The position numbers and the translations under genes are program-made. A stretch of DNA of 64,000 nucleotides from Chloroflexota bacterium. GTDB taxonomy: Bacteria; Chloroflexota; Anaerolineae; Anaerolineales; Villigracilaceae. The stretch's first letter is position 1. Each line of letters opens with the position of its first letter. Below are positions 10,786 to 18,722 of this stretch, in pieces. The notes under the pieces were generated by a model that searched no databases, was not told the DNA's origin, and saw only the letters and a list, made by a program, of their open reading frames with translations. The DNA is taken from assembly GCA_016213105.1 (NCBI GenBank), contig JACRBN010000012.1, positions 1 through 64,000 on the forward strand, written 5' to 3'.

Positions 10786-11798
10786 CATTCCTTCAACAGG
10801 ACTTTGAGATTTTCGAGCGGGGTGGGCGGATACAGATCGCAGCCGGGCCAGAGGGCGTCGATCCCCAGCGAGCGGGCCTGCGCCGCCGCGGCCTGGACCT
10901 GCGGCCTGGTCCCGCGCGAGAGCGTTTCCACCGGGTTGAGGTTGCCGAAGAGCAGCGTGTGAGGCAGGGCTGCGCGCGAGGCGGCCAGATCATTGGTCTG
11001 ATCCACGGAGATGGCCTCCGCGCCCGATTGCGCCAGCAGATGCATCATAGCATTCGTATTTCCGCACACCGACAGGACGCGCGGTTTGGGCAGCTCGGCG
11101 ATCAATTGCTGTTGCGCGGGCAGGACGAAATCCACGAAACGTTTGGGGCCGAGGAAGCCGGGCGAGCCGCCCATGTCATGGATGGTGAGAAAGTCCGCGC
11201 CGGCATGGCGGTAGGCGTGGCCGACACGGGAGAGGAAAGAGGAAAGATGCAAGAGGGCGTCATGAACGGCCTGCGGATTGCGTTTCATTTCAGTAAAGAG
11301 CGCCCCCGACTCGACCAGGAACAATAGCAAGGTGAATGGCCCAGGCAGGATGCCCCCGATGACAGCGTCCGCGCCGATGTCGTGTTTGAGTTTGGTGATG
11401 GCCTCACAGACGAGCGGGACGCGGCCCTGGAGTCCAAAGTCAGAAGACTTTGGACTTTGTTTCCACTGCTCCAATGTCTGGAGACATTGGACTCCAGTTT
11501 CGAACAGCGGCCTCGCCATGCGCGGAAATTCATATTGCCCACCCTCGCGGAAATCCACTTCCGCGCCGAGCGCTTCGGCCTCGACGCACATATCCAGCGG
11601 CAGCGCGGCGGATGGAAACCCCGCCCCCCGAAAGGTGCTGGCGGCGGCGCGCGCCATCTTTTCCGCGTCGCGATGAGTTTCGTGGAAGGCCAGACCCTCC
11701 CGTTCCAATCCCGCCGCGGTGACGTGGGTCAACCCGCTGAAGGCGGGAATGCCATCCACTCTTTTACCGTTGAGCAGGTCGAGGATTTGGGTTCGCAT
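10785..11798 (-). CDS. UroD/MtaA-family methyltransferase, last gene of corrinoid cluster
   Basis: 337 residues of the uroporphyrinogen decarboxylase superfamily, in the branch that includes the cobalamin-dependent methyltransferases MtaA, MtbA and CmuA. Visible blocks are LLNGKRVDGIPAFSG at the start, GGILPGPFTLL, DFLTIHDMGGSPGFLGPKRF, VLSVCGNTNAMM and LWPGCDLYPPTPLENL at the end. In MtaA/MtbA a zinc that activates the acceptor thiol is held by His-x-Cys and a later Cys; here the two Cys are present but the His position is Ser (S-V-C). Around residues 101-124 a palindromic repeat is inserted in frame. It would take the methyl group from the corrinoid protein to an unknown acceptor. No good ribosome binding site precedes the ATG. 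Confidence 0.75.
   Translation of the reverse strand: MRTQILDLLNGKRVDGIPAFSGLTHVTAAGLEREGLAFHETHRDAEKMARAAASTFRGAGFPSAALPLDMCVEAEALGAEVDFREGGQYEFPRMARPLFETGVQCLQTLEQWKQSPKSSDFGLQGRVPLVCEAITKLKHDIGADAVIGGILPGPFTLLLFLVESGALFTEMKRNPQAVHDALLHLSSFLSRVGHAYRHAGADFLTIHDMGGSPGFLGPKRFVDFVLPAQQQLIAELPKPRVLSVCGNTNAMMHLLAQSGAEAISVDQTNDLAASRAALPHTLLFGNLNPVETLSRGTRPQVQAAAAQARSLGIDALWPGCDLYPPTPLENLKVLLKE
11427..11497. repeat. Compound palindrome inside the UroD-like coding sequence
   Basis: Two adjacent stems: AGTCCAAAGTC/GACTTTGGACT (11431-11456, perfect 11 bp) and CCAATGTC/GACATTGG (11471-11490). The outer ends also pair (CTGGAGTCCAA with TTGGACTCCAG). A related CCAAAGTC-type element lies at 44465-44517. 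It is translated in frame as part of the methyltransferase. Confidence 0.8.
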
Positions 11799-11809
11799 GA
11801 TATATCAAA

Positions 11810-11840
11810 AAGGGACACAAAGGTTACCTTTGTGTCCCTT
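11810..11840. repeat. Perfect 15-bp-arm palindrome between the two methyltransferase genes
   Basis: AAGGGACACAAAGGT and its exact complement surround a single T. On the minus strand it is followed by TTTTTG, so it could act as an attenuator before the UroD-like gene. Confidence 0.7.
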
Positions 11841-11852
11841 CGTGTCCTTTGA

Positions 11853-12740
11853 TTAATTCCCCTTCACGGCCTTTGCAATCGCCGCCACATGCTCGGGCGT
11901 CGAGCCGCAGCAGCCGCCGACGATGCGCGCGCCCATCGAGACGAATTTCTTCGCGCGCTCGCCCATCATCTCGGGCGTGACGTCGTAGATGGCGCGGTTG
12001 GTCTCGGCGTCCATGCGCGGCAGGCCCGCATTGGGTTTGATCCACAATGGGAAGCCTGCGTTGGCCGCGCCGTATTCAGCGACGATCTTTTCCATGTTAT
12101 CCAGCGTGGTGCCGCAGTTCGCGCCGATGACCACCGCGCCGAGGTCGGTATAGGTCTTCATCACCTGCGTGGTCTTGACGCCCATCATCGTGCGCACGCC
12201 GCGGTCATAGGAGAATGAGACCACGATGGGTAGATCGCTGGCAGAGCGGGCGCCCTCGAAGGCGGGAGTGGCCTCCTCCAGCGCGAACATGGTCTCGATC
12301 AGCAGCAAGTCCACGCCGCCATCGGTCAGAGCCTTGGCTTGTTCGGCGTAGGTGGCGCGGGCCTCGTCCGCGGTCAGCGGGCCGAAGGGCGCCATCAGTG
12401 CGCCTGTGGGGCCGAGTGAGCCACCTACCAGCACGCCGTCCCGTTTGGAGGCGGCCTTGCGGGCCAGTTCCGCGGCGCGCAGGTTGACCTCGGGCGCGCG
12501 ATCCACGTACTTGGAATCCTTCATGCGCAGGCGCGTGCCGCCGAAGGTGCAGGTCAGGATGATGTCCGAGCCTGCGGCCACGAAGCGCTCCGCCAGCGTG
12601 AGCAGGATGTCGGGATTGTCCATCACGAGATCCTCGGGCGGGGTGCCTGCCTTCAGCCCCATGATCTGCAGATTGGTGCCTGTGGCCCCGTCGGCCACGA
12701 GAACATCCCCCGCGTTGAGTCTTTCCAGAAATTTGTTCAT
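11853..12740 (-). CDS. Homocysteine S-methyltransferase family protein
   Basis: 295 residues of the PF02574 family (BHMT / MetH N-terminal domain). Blocks seen: VLVADGATGTNLQIMG at the start, ILTCTFGGTRLRM, VGGSLGPTGALMAPFG, DLLLIETMFALEEA, and the zinc-binding Cys: GANCGTTLDNM near residue 205 and GGCCGSTPEHVAAI near 280. These enzymes transfer a methyl group to homocysteine or a related thiol. In the cluster it could supply a thiol acceptor branch, or move the methyl group between corrinoid and homocysteine to give methionine (inference). AAGGATGATGAG precedes the ATG. Confidence 0.85.
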   Translation of the reverse strand: MNKFLERLNAGDVLVADGATGTNLQIMGLKAGTPPEDLVMDNPDILLTLAERFVAAGSDIILTCTFGGTRLRMKDSKYVDRAPEVNLRAAELARKAASKRDGVLVGGSLGPTGALMAPFGPLTADEARATYAEQAKALTDGGVDLLLIETMFALEEATPAFEGARSASDLPIVVSFSYDRGVRTMMGVKTTQVMKTYTDLGAVVIGANCGTTLDNMEKIVAEYGAANAGFPLWIKPNAGLPRMDAETNRAIYDVTPEMMGERAKKFVSMGARIVGGCCGSTPEHVAAIAKAVKGN

Positions 12741-12754
12741 CTCATCATCCTTTT

Positions 12755-12854
12755 GGTGGTCGAGTAGCCCGTGCTCTTCGGGCGTATCGAGACCACCAGT
12801 TATAGAGTCTATGTGGTCTCGATACGGCGGACAACCGCCGCCTACTCGACCACC
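12755..12854. repeat. 100-bp imperfect palindromic element, GGTGGTCGAGTAG family
   Basis: The left half starts GGTGGTCGAGTAG and carries an internal CCCG...CGGG hairpin and GTATCGAGACCACC; the right half is its inverted copy, GGTCTCGATACGGCGG...CTACTCGACCACC. A second, half-size member is at 43837-43879. It fills the gap between the RACo-like and homocysteine methyltransferase genes. Confidence 0.85.
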
Positions 12855-12864
12855 ATAAGGTATT

Positions 12865-14979
12865 TTATTTTTTCATCAACTTCTCCGCCATCGGGTCGAC
12901 CTGGTGATGGGGAATCAGGTGCGCCACGTGCGTGAATGGTTCGGTCATGTGCGGGAAGTTCAGCGCCAGCATGAACTGGTTCTGGAACTCGGGGTCGGTG
13001 GGCAGCTCGAAGCGCTGCACGCTGCGCGCCACCTCGGCGGCCTCGCGGCGCTTCTCCAGGTTGAGCAGCGCGATACGCGCCCCGTCGCCCGCGGCATTGC
13101 CCACCGCGTAGACATCCTCCAGCGGCAGGTCGGGAATCAGGCCGATCAGCATGGCCCTGGTCTTGTCGATGTAGCTGCCGAAGCCGCCCGCCAGGATAAG
13201 TTTATCAGGTCTTTCGAGCTTCATCTGATTTAGAAGCGTGCGCGCCGCCACGTACAGCGCGGCCTTGGCCAGTTGGATCTGGCGGATGTCCTTCAGCGTG
13301 AGGACGATGTCCCGCCCGATGGAGGTTTCTGCCGCCCAGGCGATGACGTACTCCTGGCCGTTCCCGCCATCCCGAACCCGTTCGCTCTGGACACCTTTCC
13401 TGAATCGGCCCCGACCGTCCAGGATCTGCGCCCTGAACATTTCTGCCACCACGTCGATGATGGCAGAGCCGCAGATGCCCTTGACCCTGCCCGAATTCCA
13501 CGCCTCTTCACCGATGACTTTGTAGCGCGGTTCCAGCGTGGACTCGTCGATTTCCACGCGCTCGATGGCGCCCGGCGCGGCGCGCATCCCATACTCGATA
13601 TGGGCGCCTTCCAGGGCTGGCCCCGTCGGAGTGGAAGTACAGACCAGACGCTCACGGTTGCCCAGCACCAATTCCGCGTTGGTGCCCACGTCGATGATCA
13701 GCCAGTTCTCGTCCTGCTTATGCGGCTCCTCGGCGATCAGCACGCCGCTGGTATCCGCGCCGATGAAGCTGGCAATCGTCGGTAGCACGTGGATATTGCC
13801 CGCCGCATTGATCTGCAATCCAAGTTCCCGTGCTTTGATATTCACCGCTTTGTGGATGCTCGGCACGTACGGCGCATGTCCCAGGGCTGTGGGGGGCAGG
13901 TTGAGCAAAAGATGATGCATGGTCGTATTGCCAACCAGTAACATTTCGAAAATGTCGTCGCTAGTTACGTCATTCCCCAAAGGGGACGCTGTGCGAGGAG
14001 CGCGATAGCGCGACGAAGCAATCTCCTGTTGCGACGGGATTGCTTCGTCGGGCCTACGGCCCTCCTCGCAATGACGGATGGCTTGCTTGATCAACTTATT
14101 CAACGTAGCGATGACCGCCTTGTGCATCTTCTCCAGCCCATCGCCGTGCTCGATGGAATACTGGATGCGCGACATAACGTCCTCGCCATACACGATCTGC
14201 GGATTCATCTCGGACTCGGCCGCGACAACCTCGCCCGTGCGCAGGTCGCACAGGTACAGCGCCACCGTGGTCGAGCCGATATCCACGGCCGCGCCGAACG
14301 AGTCTTCGTGATACCCCGTCTGCACGCGGAGGACTTCCCGATCCTGCCAGACCGTGACCGTCACCTTCCATTCGCCGTCGCGCAGAGTCTGGGCCAGCGT
14401 ACGCAGGACGGTGTAATCGATGGACAAGTCCGCTGCCTTGGGCAGGTTCTCTTCGCCGCGCCGCACCAGGGACATGGCGGCTTCGATGCCCTGGGCGAGC
14501 CGCTCCCAGTCCGCGTGCGGATGCGCCAGGGTGGGCGGTTCCATTTCCACGTAATATTTGCGGATGGAGGGTTTGATCTCGATCTCGCGCTGCGTGGCGG
14601 ACTTGCGCACGATCTGCTTGTTGCCGCGGCTTTCCTCAGGAACGTTAATCAGCACGTCGCCCAGCACACAGGCCTGGCATGAGAGCCGCACTTGGCCCAC
14701 CTCCCAGCCGCGATCCTGGAGCAGTTTCGGGCGGCGCGCGAAGTAGGCTTTTTCATCCTCACTCACAGGCGAGAGATGCTCGCGCTTCGAGTGGAGGTTG
14801 TCTTTCTCGAAGCGGCCTTCCTCAACCAGCACCATGCACTTGCCGCAGGTGGCGTTCTCGGCGCAGATCGACTCGATTTCCACTCCCAACTCCCGCGCGG
14901 CGGCGCGCAAACTCACGCCTTCGTCGACGAGTCCGCGGCGGCCAGAGGGTTGCAGGATGACGAGATGCTTGCGGGTCAT
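12865..14979 (-). CDS. Corrinoid activation protein, RACo-type (2Fe-2S + ASKHA, DUF4445)
   Basis: 704 residues from the ATG at 14979. Residues 1-110 form a plant-type [2Fe-2S] domain with Cys39, Cys45, Cys48 and Cys101 (ICAENATCGKC, LSCQAC). A linker follows, then the large RACE/DUF4445 ATPase domain with GAAVDIGSTTVALYLCDL near 240, LLVGNTTMHHLLL, ENWLIIDVGTNAELVLGN and LILAGGFGSYIDKTRA. RACo proteins use ATP to reduce inactive Co(II) corrinoid to Co(I). This is the partner expected for the corrinoid protein at 20.1-20.8 kb. Residues about 302-337 are encoded by an inserted palindromic repeat. A stem-loop at 14988-15010 precedes the start and the ribosome binding site is weak. Confidence 0.88.
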   Translation of the reverse strand: MTRKHLVILQPSGRRGLVDEGVSLRAAARELGVEIESICAENATCGKCMVLVEEGRFEKDNLHSKREHLSPVSEDEKAYFARRPKLLQDRGWEVGQVRLSCQACVLGDVLINVPEESRGNKQIVRKSATQREIEIKPSIRKYYVEMEPPTLAHPHADWERLAQGIEAAMSLVRRGEENLPKAADLSIDYTVLRTLAQTLRDGEWKVTVTVWQDREVLRVQTGYHEDSFGAAVDIGSTTVALYLCDLRTGEVVAAESEMNPQIVYGEDVMSRIQYSIEHGDGLEKMHKAVIATLNKLIKQAIRHCEEGRRPDEAIPSQQEIASSRYRAPRTASPLGNDVTSDDIFEMLLVGNTTMHHLLLNLPPTALGHAPYVPSIHKAVNIKARELGLQINAAGNIHVLPTIASFIGADTSGVLIAEEPHKQDENWLIIDVGTNAELVLGNRERLVCTSTPTGPALEGAHIEYGMRAAPGAIERVEIDESTLEPRYKVIGEEAWNSGRVKGICGSAIIDVVAEMFRAQILDGRGRFRKGVQSERVRDGGNGQEYVIAWAAETSIGRDIVLTLKDIRQIQLAKAALYVAARTLLNQMKLERPDKLILAGGFGSYIDKTRAMLIGLIPDLPLEDVYAVGNAAGDGARIALLNLEKRREAAEVARSVQRFELPTDPEFQNQFMLALNFPHMTEPFTHVAHLIPHHQVDPMAEKLMKK
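13969..14075. repeat. 107-bp palindromic element inserted inside the RACo-like gene
   Basis: The ends are GTCATT and AATGAC, with internal stems such as GACGAAGCAATC/GATTGCTTCGTC. It belongs to the same GTCATTGCGAG family as 25876-25982. It interrupts the ATPase domain in frame, adding about 36 residues (RHCEEGRRPDEAIPSQQ...). Confidence 0.88.
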
Positions 14980-14982
14980 AAG

Positions 14983-15010
14983 AAAAGGGGGCGGGAGAAC
15001 ATCCCGCCCC
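14983..15010 (-). terminator. Stem-loop between PF13769 and RACo-like genes
   Basis: GGGGCGGGA (14988-14996) and TCCCGCCCC (15002-15010) pair. On the minus strand the stem is followed by CTTTTCTT. It may reduce expression of the downstream activator and methyltransferases. Confidence 0.55.
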
Positions 15011-15023
15011 ACAATTATACAGG

Positions 15024-15308
15024 CTACAAATTTCGTTTGGGGATTTCGATCACTTTGAATTGTTGTTCCAATTCGGCCTTGACCGCTTCGGCGACTTCTT
15101 CGGGCGCGCCCTCACGCTCGATCCACGCGCCCTTCTTCCACTGGGCGACGTAATCATCTGTGCCCGTCAGGCCGACGGCCATGGCGTAGGCGTCCACGGC
15201 GTGCATAAAACGTTTAGGCATTTCCACTTTCACTTCCTGCCCGTCTCCCGAAACGGTGATCATGGTGGGAATGTGCCGCCAATACATCACTCGATATTTG
15301 CTTTTCAT
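15024..15308 (-). CDS. PF13769-like small protein (annotated 'virulence factor' family)
   Basis: 94 residues: MKSKYRVMYWRHIPTMITV, then KVEMPKRFMHAVDAYAMAVGL and a YVAQWKKGAWIEREG segment. I recognise the pattern (YRVLYWRDIP..V, LP.RF..AID..AM, DAYL..W) as the small family named 'virulence factor' in PF13769, which in many genomes lies beside corrinoid or folate methyltransferase genes. Its function is unknown. I chose the ATG at 15308, with AGGTGA just upstream; the longer frame starts inside a palindromic repeat. It sits between the ECF permease and the RACo-like gene. Confidence 0.7.
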   Translation of the reverse strand: MKSKYRVMYWRHIPTMITVSGDGQEVKVEMPKRFMHAVDAYAMAVGLTGTDDYVAQWKKGAWIEREGAPEEVAEAVKAELEQQFKVIEIPKRNL

Positions 15309-15334
15309 GCCATCACCTGTCTGTGTATAAAAAC

Positions 15335-15389
15335 GGAGCGCAGACTTCAGTCTGCGCAGGATATGTTTGCGGACTGAAGTCCGCACTCC
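15335..15389. repeat. Double-hairpin repeat between EcfT and PF13769 genes
   Basis: GCGCAGACT/AGTCTGCGC and GCGGACT/AGTCCGC stems in tandem, flanked by GGAG and CTCC. It looks like another dispersed palindrome family. Confidence 0.7.
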
Positions 15390-15398
15390 ATGACTGGC

Positions 15399-16178
15399 TT
15401 ACAGTGCCAGCAGACCTCTTTCCCATAGGAGCAGCCCGAGGCCCAGCAGCAGGAACAGGGTCACGATCAACACGCCCAGGAAGGTCAGGCGATAATCCTT
15501 GACGTAGGTGCGCGAAGGGTAGGCGCCGAATCCGCGCGACTCGATGGCCAGGGCGGTATTCTCCGCTTTGCGCAGGCCGTTGACGATGACCGTGAACAGG
15601 TAGCGCTGCCACAGGCGGAAGCGATGCGCCCACGGCGAGCGCGCCGCCCGTCCGCGGATGGCGTGCGCCGCCTTGACCGCGTCCACCTCCTGCTGGATGA
15701 TGGGCAGGAAACGCAGGGCCATGAAGATGGTAAAGGCAAAGCGATACGGCATCCCGATGCGCACAAGCCCGACCATCAGGTCGCGGATGTTGGTCGTCCA
15801 TACGAAGATGAAGGAGGTCAGTACGATGGTCGTGACCCGCAGGAAGTATTGCAGGCCCTTGTCGAAGCCCTGTTTCCCAAACTCCATGCCGCCAATCTGG
15901 ATCATGTCTGTGGAGGGGGCGGTCAGCAGGTGGACGAAGAAGAGCAGGCTGCCCATCACCAGGATAATGGGAGCGGATTGCAGGAATGACCTCAGCGGCA
16001 CACGCGCCAGGACGAAGGTCACCACGATCAGCGCCGCCAGGGCCAGTGCGCGGGCCTCGTTGGTTTTCAATTGCAGGGAGACCAGGATCACCAGGATGAC
16101 CCACACGATCTTGCTCAGGGCATCCATGCGGTTGAAGATCGACCCGTTATCGATGTATTGGAGGGAATGTTCGCTCAT
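15399..16178 (-). CDS. ecfT: ECF transporter transmembrane component T
   Basis: 259 residues with about five membrane segments and the EcfT coupling region: ALRFLPIIQQEVDAVKAAHAIRGR (first coupling helix, ending in the Ala-Arg-Gly signature) and LAIESRGFGAYPSRTY (second signature). EcfT couples the ATPases to the substrate-binding S component. The start overlaps the ATPase stop by four bases (ATGA), so it is translated together with the fused ATPase. The first residues EHSLQYIDNGSIFNRMDALSKI are typical. It is the permease of the complete ECF system in this corrinoid cluster. Confidence 0.9.
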   Translation of the reverse strand: MSEHSLQYIDNGSIFNRMDALSKIVWVILVILVSLQLKTNEARALALAALIVVTFVLARVPLRSFLQSAPIILVMGSLLFFVHLLTAPSTDMIQIGGMEFGKQGFDKGLQYFLRVTTIVLTSFIFVWTTNIRDLMVGLVRIGMPYRFAFTIFMALRFLPIIQQEVDAVKAAHAIRGRAARSPWAHRFRLWQRYLFTVIVNGLRKAENTALAIESRGFGAYPSRTYVKDYRLTFLGVLIVTLFLLLGLGLLLWERGLLAL

Positions 16179-17908
16179 GCGGCCAGGGCCTCCACAAAGG
16201 CGTCCACGGTGTTGAGCCCTTCGGGCACCGTCCTGCCGCGGGCGCGCAGTTCGTCCACCAGGCGGCGCAGGGCGGTGGTGCGCAAGGAGGCCTGCCGCAC
16301 CAGGTTGGGGGACTGGAACAACTGTGTCGGCGTTCCGTCGAAGATCTTCTCGCCGTCGGCCATCACGATGGCGCGGTCGACGTGCGCATCCACCAGGCGC
16401 ATATCGTGGGTAATCATTAAGACGGTGATGCCCTCGCGGCGCAGGAGGTTGATCAAATCCATCAGACTCTCGGTCAGGCGCTTGTCCTGTCCGTAGGTCG
16501 GTTCATCCACGATCAACAGGCGCGCCCTGCCCCCCACGAGCATGGTCGCCACACCCAGCCTGCGCTTGGCGCCCGCGCTGAGCGCGAAGGGATGTCCCTC
16601 CGCGGCGTCGGTGATCTCCAGCCGCTTGAGCATGGCGCTGACGCGTTTATGCACCTCGTCGGGATCATCGATGCCCTGCGCCAGCAGGCTGTATTCGAGT
16701 TCCTCCTGAACCGAGTCGGTCAGGAATTGATGTTCGGGGTTTTGGAAGACCAGCGCGATGTCGTTCGCCAGGTCCTGCACGCTCCACTGGCGCGCCTTGC
16801 GCCCGAAGAGCGTCAGGTCGCCGCTGGAGGGTTTGAGCAGTCCGACCAGCAGCTTGGACAGGGTGCTCTTGCCCGCGCCGTTCTGTCCGACAATGGCCAC
16901 GATCTCGCCCTGTCTCAGTTCGAAGGATACGCCGCGCAGCGCGCGCGATTTTTTGTTGTAGCCGAAACGCACGTTCTCCGCGCGGATCAGAACCTCGCCC
17001 TGGATCGGCGGGACCTGGGGGATGGTGGCCGTTTCCCTGAAGTGGAACGGGGCGAAGGCTTCCGCCGCCTCGCGCACCGTGATGGGCACCCGTCCCGCCA
17101 GCAGGCCGCGCTGTTTCAGCCGCAGGCCGATCTCGGTCGGTTCCGGCAGCCAGACTCCCAGGTCCAGCATGGAGGCGCCGTGCTGTTCGATCACCTCGCG
17201 CGGAGTTCCCTGGGCGATCACGCGCCCCTTGTCGAGCAGGATCAGGTCATCGGCTTGGGCCATGAATTCATCCAGGTCCTTGGTGACCAGGATGATGGAC
17301 TTGCCTTCATCGCGCAAGCGGAGGATCAGTTCGTGGACGGAGTGGGTGGTGGCGGGGTCGAGGTTGGCGGTCGGTTCGTCGAGCACGATCAGCGCGGGCT
17401 GCATGGCCAGCACCGAGGCCAGCCCGAGCTTTTGGATCTGTCCGCCCGAGAGCGCCCAGACCAGGTTTTTGCGCAGTCCGTTCAGGCCCACATATTCAAG
17501 GGATTGCGTGACCTGTTCGGCGATCTTGTCCGGCGGCTGGCGCAGGTTTTCAGGCCCAAAGGCGACCTCGTCCTCGACCTGCAGGGTGGCGAACATCCAT
17601 TCGGGGTCCTGGAACAACATGCCGACCGAGTGGGCCAGGTTTTGCACCTTCGATTTGGATACGTCCTGCCCATCCACGGTTACATGGCCTTCGAGTTTCC
17701 CGCCCAGGATGTGCGGAACGATGCCGTTCAGCAGCATGCACAGCGTGGACTTGCCCGAACCCGACGGCCCGACCAGCAACGTAAACGACCCGCGCCGAAT
17801 GGACAGGTTCACGTCCACGAGCGAGGGGGCGGTCTTGCCGTAGTGTTTGTAGGTGACGCCTTCAAGCTGAACGAGCGGCTCGGCGGCGGGGGACGGGGAT
17901 GCGGTCAC
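16175..17908 (-). CDS. ECF transporter ATPase, fused A and A' subunits
   Basis: 577 residues with two ABC domains. Domain 1 has Walker A LLVGPSGSGKSTLCMLL (near 41) and LSGGQIQKLGLASVLAMQP with LIVLDEPTANLD. Domain 2 (from about residue 300) has IVGQNGAGKSTLSKLL and LLIVDEPTYGQD, but its signature is LSAGAKRRLG rather than LSGGQ. Fused EcfA-EcfA' proteins of this type power cobalt, biotin, thiamine-precursor and other group I/II ECF importers. The start is GTG at 17908. It overlaps ecfT and lies behind the S-component gene, separated from it by a perfect 16-bp-arm palindrome. The unusual second signature suggests asymmetric ATP sites. Confidence 0.9.
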   Translation of the reverse strand: MTASPSPAAEPLVQLEGVTYKHYGKTAPSLVDVNLSIRRGSFTLLVGPSGSGKSTLCMLLNGIVPHILGGKLEGHVTVDGQDVSKSKVQNLAHSVGMLFQDPEWMFATLQVEDEVAFGPENLRQPPDKIAEQVTQSLEYVGLNGLRKNLVWALSGGQIQKLGLASVLAMQPALIVLDEPTANLDPATTHSVHELILRLRDEGKSIILVTKDLDEFMAQADDLILLDKGRVIAQGTPREVIEQHGASMLDLGVWLPEPTEIGLRLKQRGLLAGRVPITVREAAEAFAPFHFRETATIPQVPPIQGEVLIRAENVRFGYNKKSRALRGVSFELRQGEIVAIVGQNGAGKSTLSKLLVGLLKPSSGDLTLFGRKARQWSVQDLANDIALVFQNPEHQFLTDSVQEELEYSLLAQGIDDPDEVHKRVSAMLKRLEITDAAEGHPFALSAGAKRRLGVATMLVGGRARLLIVDEPTYGQDKRLTESLMDLINLLRREGITVLMITHDMRLVDAHVDRAIVMADGEKIFDGTPTQLFQSPNLVRQASLRTTALRRLVDELRARGRTVPEGLNTVDAFVEALAA

Positions 17909-17974
17909 AGGCAGTAGTGTAATCGAGATTGGATTTTGTGGGAAATCTTACTACGGAATTTCAATGCGCGTAGA

Positions 17975-18008
17975 CAGGTGACAGTCATCATGTGATGACT
18001 GTCACCTG
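17975..18008. repeat. Perfect palindrome with 16-bp arms
   Basis: CAGGTGACAGTCATCA and its exact complement surround TG. It lies in the gap between the S component and the fused ATPase genes. The near-identity of the arms suggests recent origin or turnover as a mobile repeat. Confidence 0.85.
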
Positions 18009-18021
18009 GGGTGCGTTTTTT

Positions 18022-18666
18022 TTATTCCCTGCGTGTGGTGCGCAGCAGGCCGGTGCGTTCCACGGTCTTGCCGAGCCACCAGCCGAGCAGGCCGGAGAAG
18101 ATGAAGCCGGAGATGACATTGATCGGGGCCGCGATCAGGTAGTCCTGGAGGGAGGACCAGCTGTACAACACGAAGCTCCACAGGGTGCCGAACTGCGAGG
18201 CGGCGGCCCCAGCCAGGCCGAAAACCAGCCAGCCGAACTTGCCATAATTGCAGAACAGCATGACGACTTCAGCTCCCAGGCCTTGGGCCAGGCCCCAACC
18301 CAGGGTTTGTACGCCAGCCTGGTTGCCGAGCAGCACTTCCATGGCCGCTTCCACCAGACCGATGAACAGCATGGAGCCGGACTTGCGCACCAGGAAGTAG
18401 GCCAGCAGGTAGGCCCACATGAAGGTGCCCTGCAGGGCCGCGCCGTAGATGGGGCTGATCGTGTTGGCGGCATACCAGATGTTGCCCATGCCGGTATTGA
18501 TCACGCCGGCCAGGGCGCCGATCACGGCCAGGATGACCAGGTCGGAAGTCGTATAGTTGAAGTTGAACCCGCCCTTGGAGGTCGGGTCGGATTGGACGAA
18601 CCTTGCAATCAGGCCGAGTACGACGAGAATTGCGAGGTTGATTCCGAGAATGACGGGAAGACTCAT
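18022..18666 (-). CDS. ECF transporter S component, YkoE-like
   Basis: 214 residues with six hydrophobic segments. The middle part, GNIWYAANTISPIYGAALQG, WAYLLAYFLVRKSGSMLFIG, VEAAMEVLLGNQAGVQTLGWG and GLGAEVVMLF, resembles the YkoE family (PF09819), whose founding member is linked to uptake of the thiamine precursor hydroxymethylpyrimidine. The substrate here is not known. The position between the MtmB-like methyltransferase and the ECF energising module suggests it imports the methylated substrate or a cofactor of the pathway (inference). GGAGTAAG precedes the ATG. Confidence 0.8.
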   Translation of the reverse strand: MSLPVILGINLAILVVLGLIARFVQSDPTSKGGFNFNYTTSDLVILAVIGALAGVINTGMGNIWYAANTISPIYGAALQGTFMWAYLLAYFLVRKSGSMLFIGLVEAAMEVLLGNQAGVQTLGWGLAQGLGAEVVMLFCNYGKFGWLVFGLAGAAASQFGTLWSFVLYSWSSLQDYLIAAPINVISGFIFSGLLGWWLGKTVERTGLLRTTRRE

Positions 18667-18722
18667 GGCTGCTTACTCCTTCAGTGGGGAATTTTGTGTC
18701 AGAGCAACGGCTCTGTTGAACA

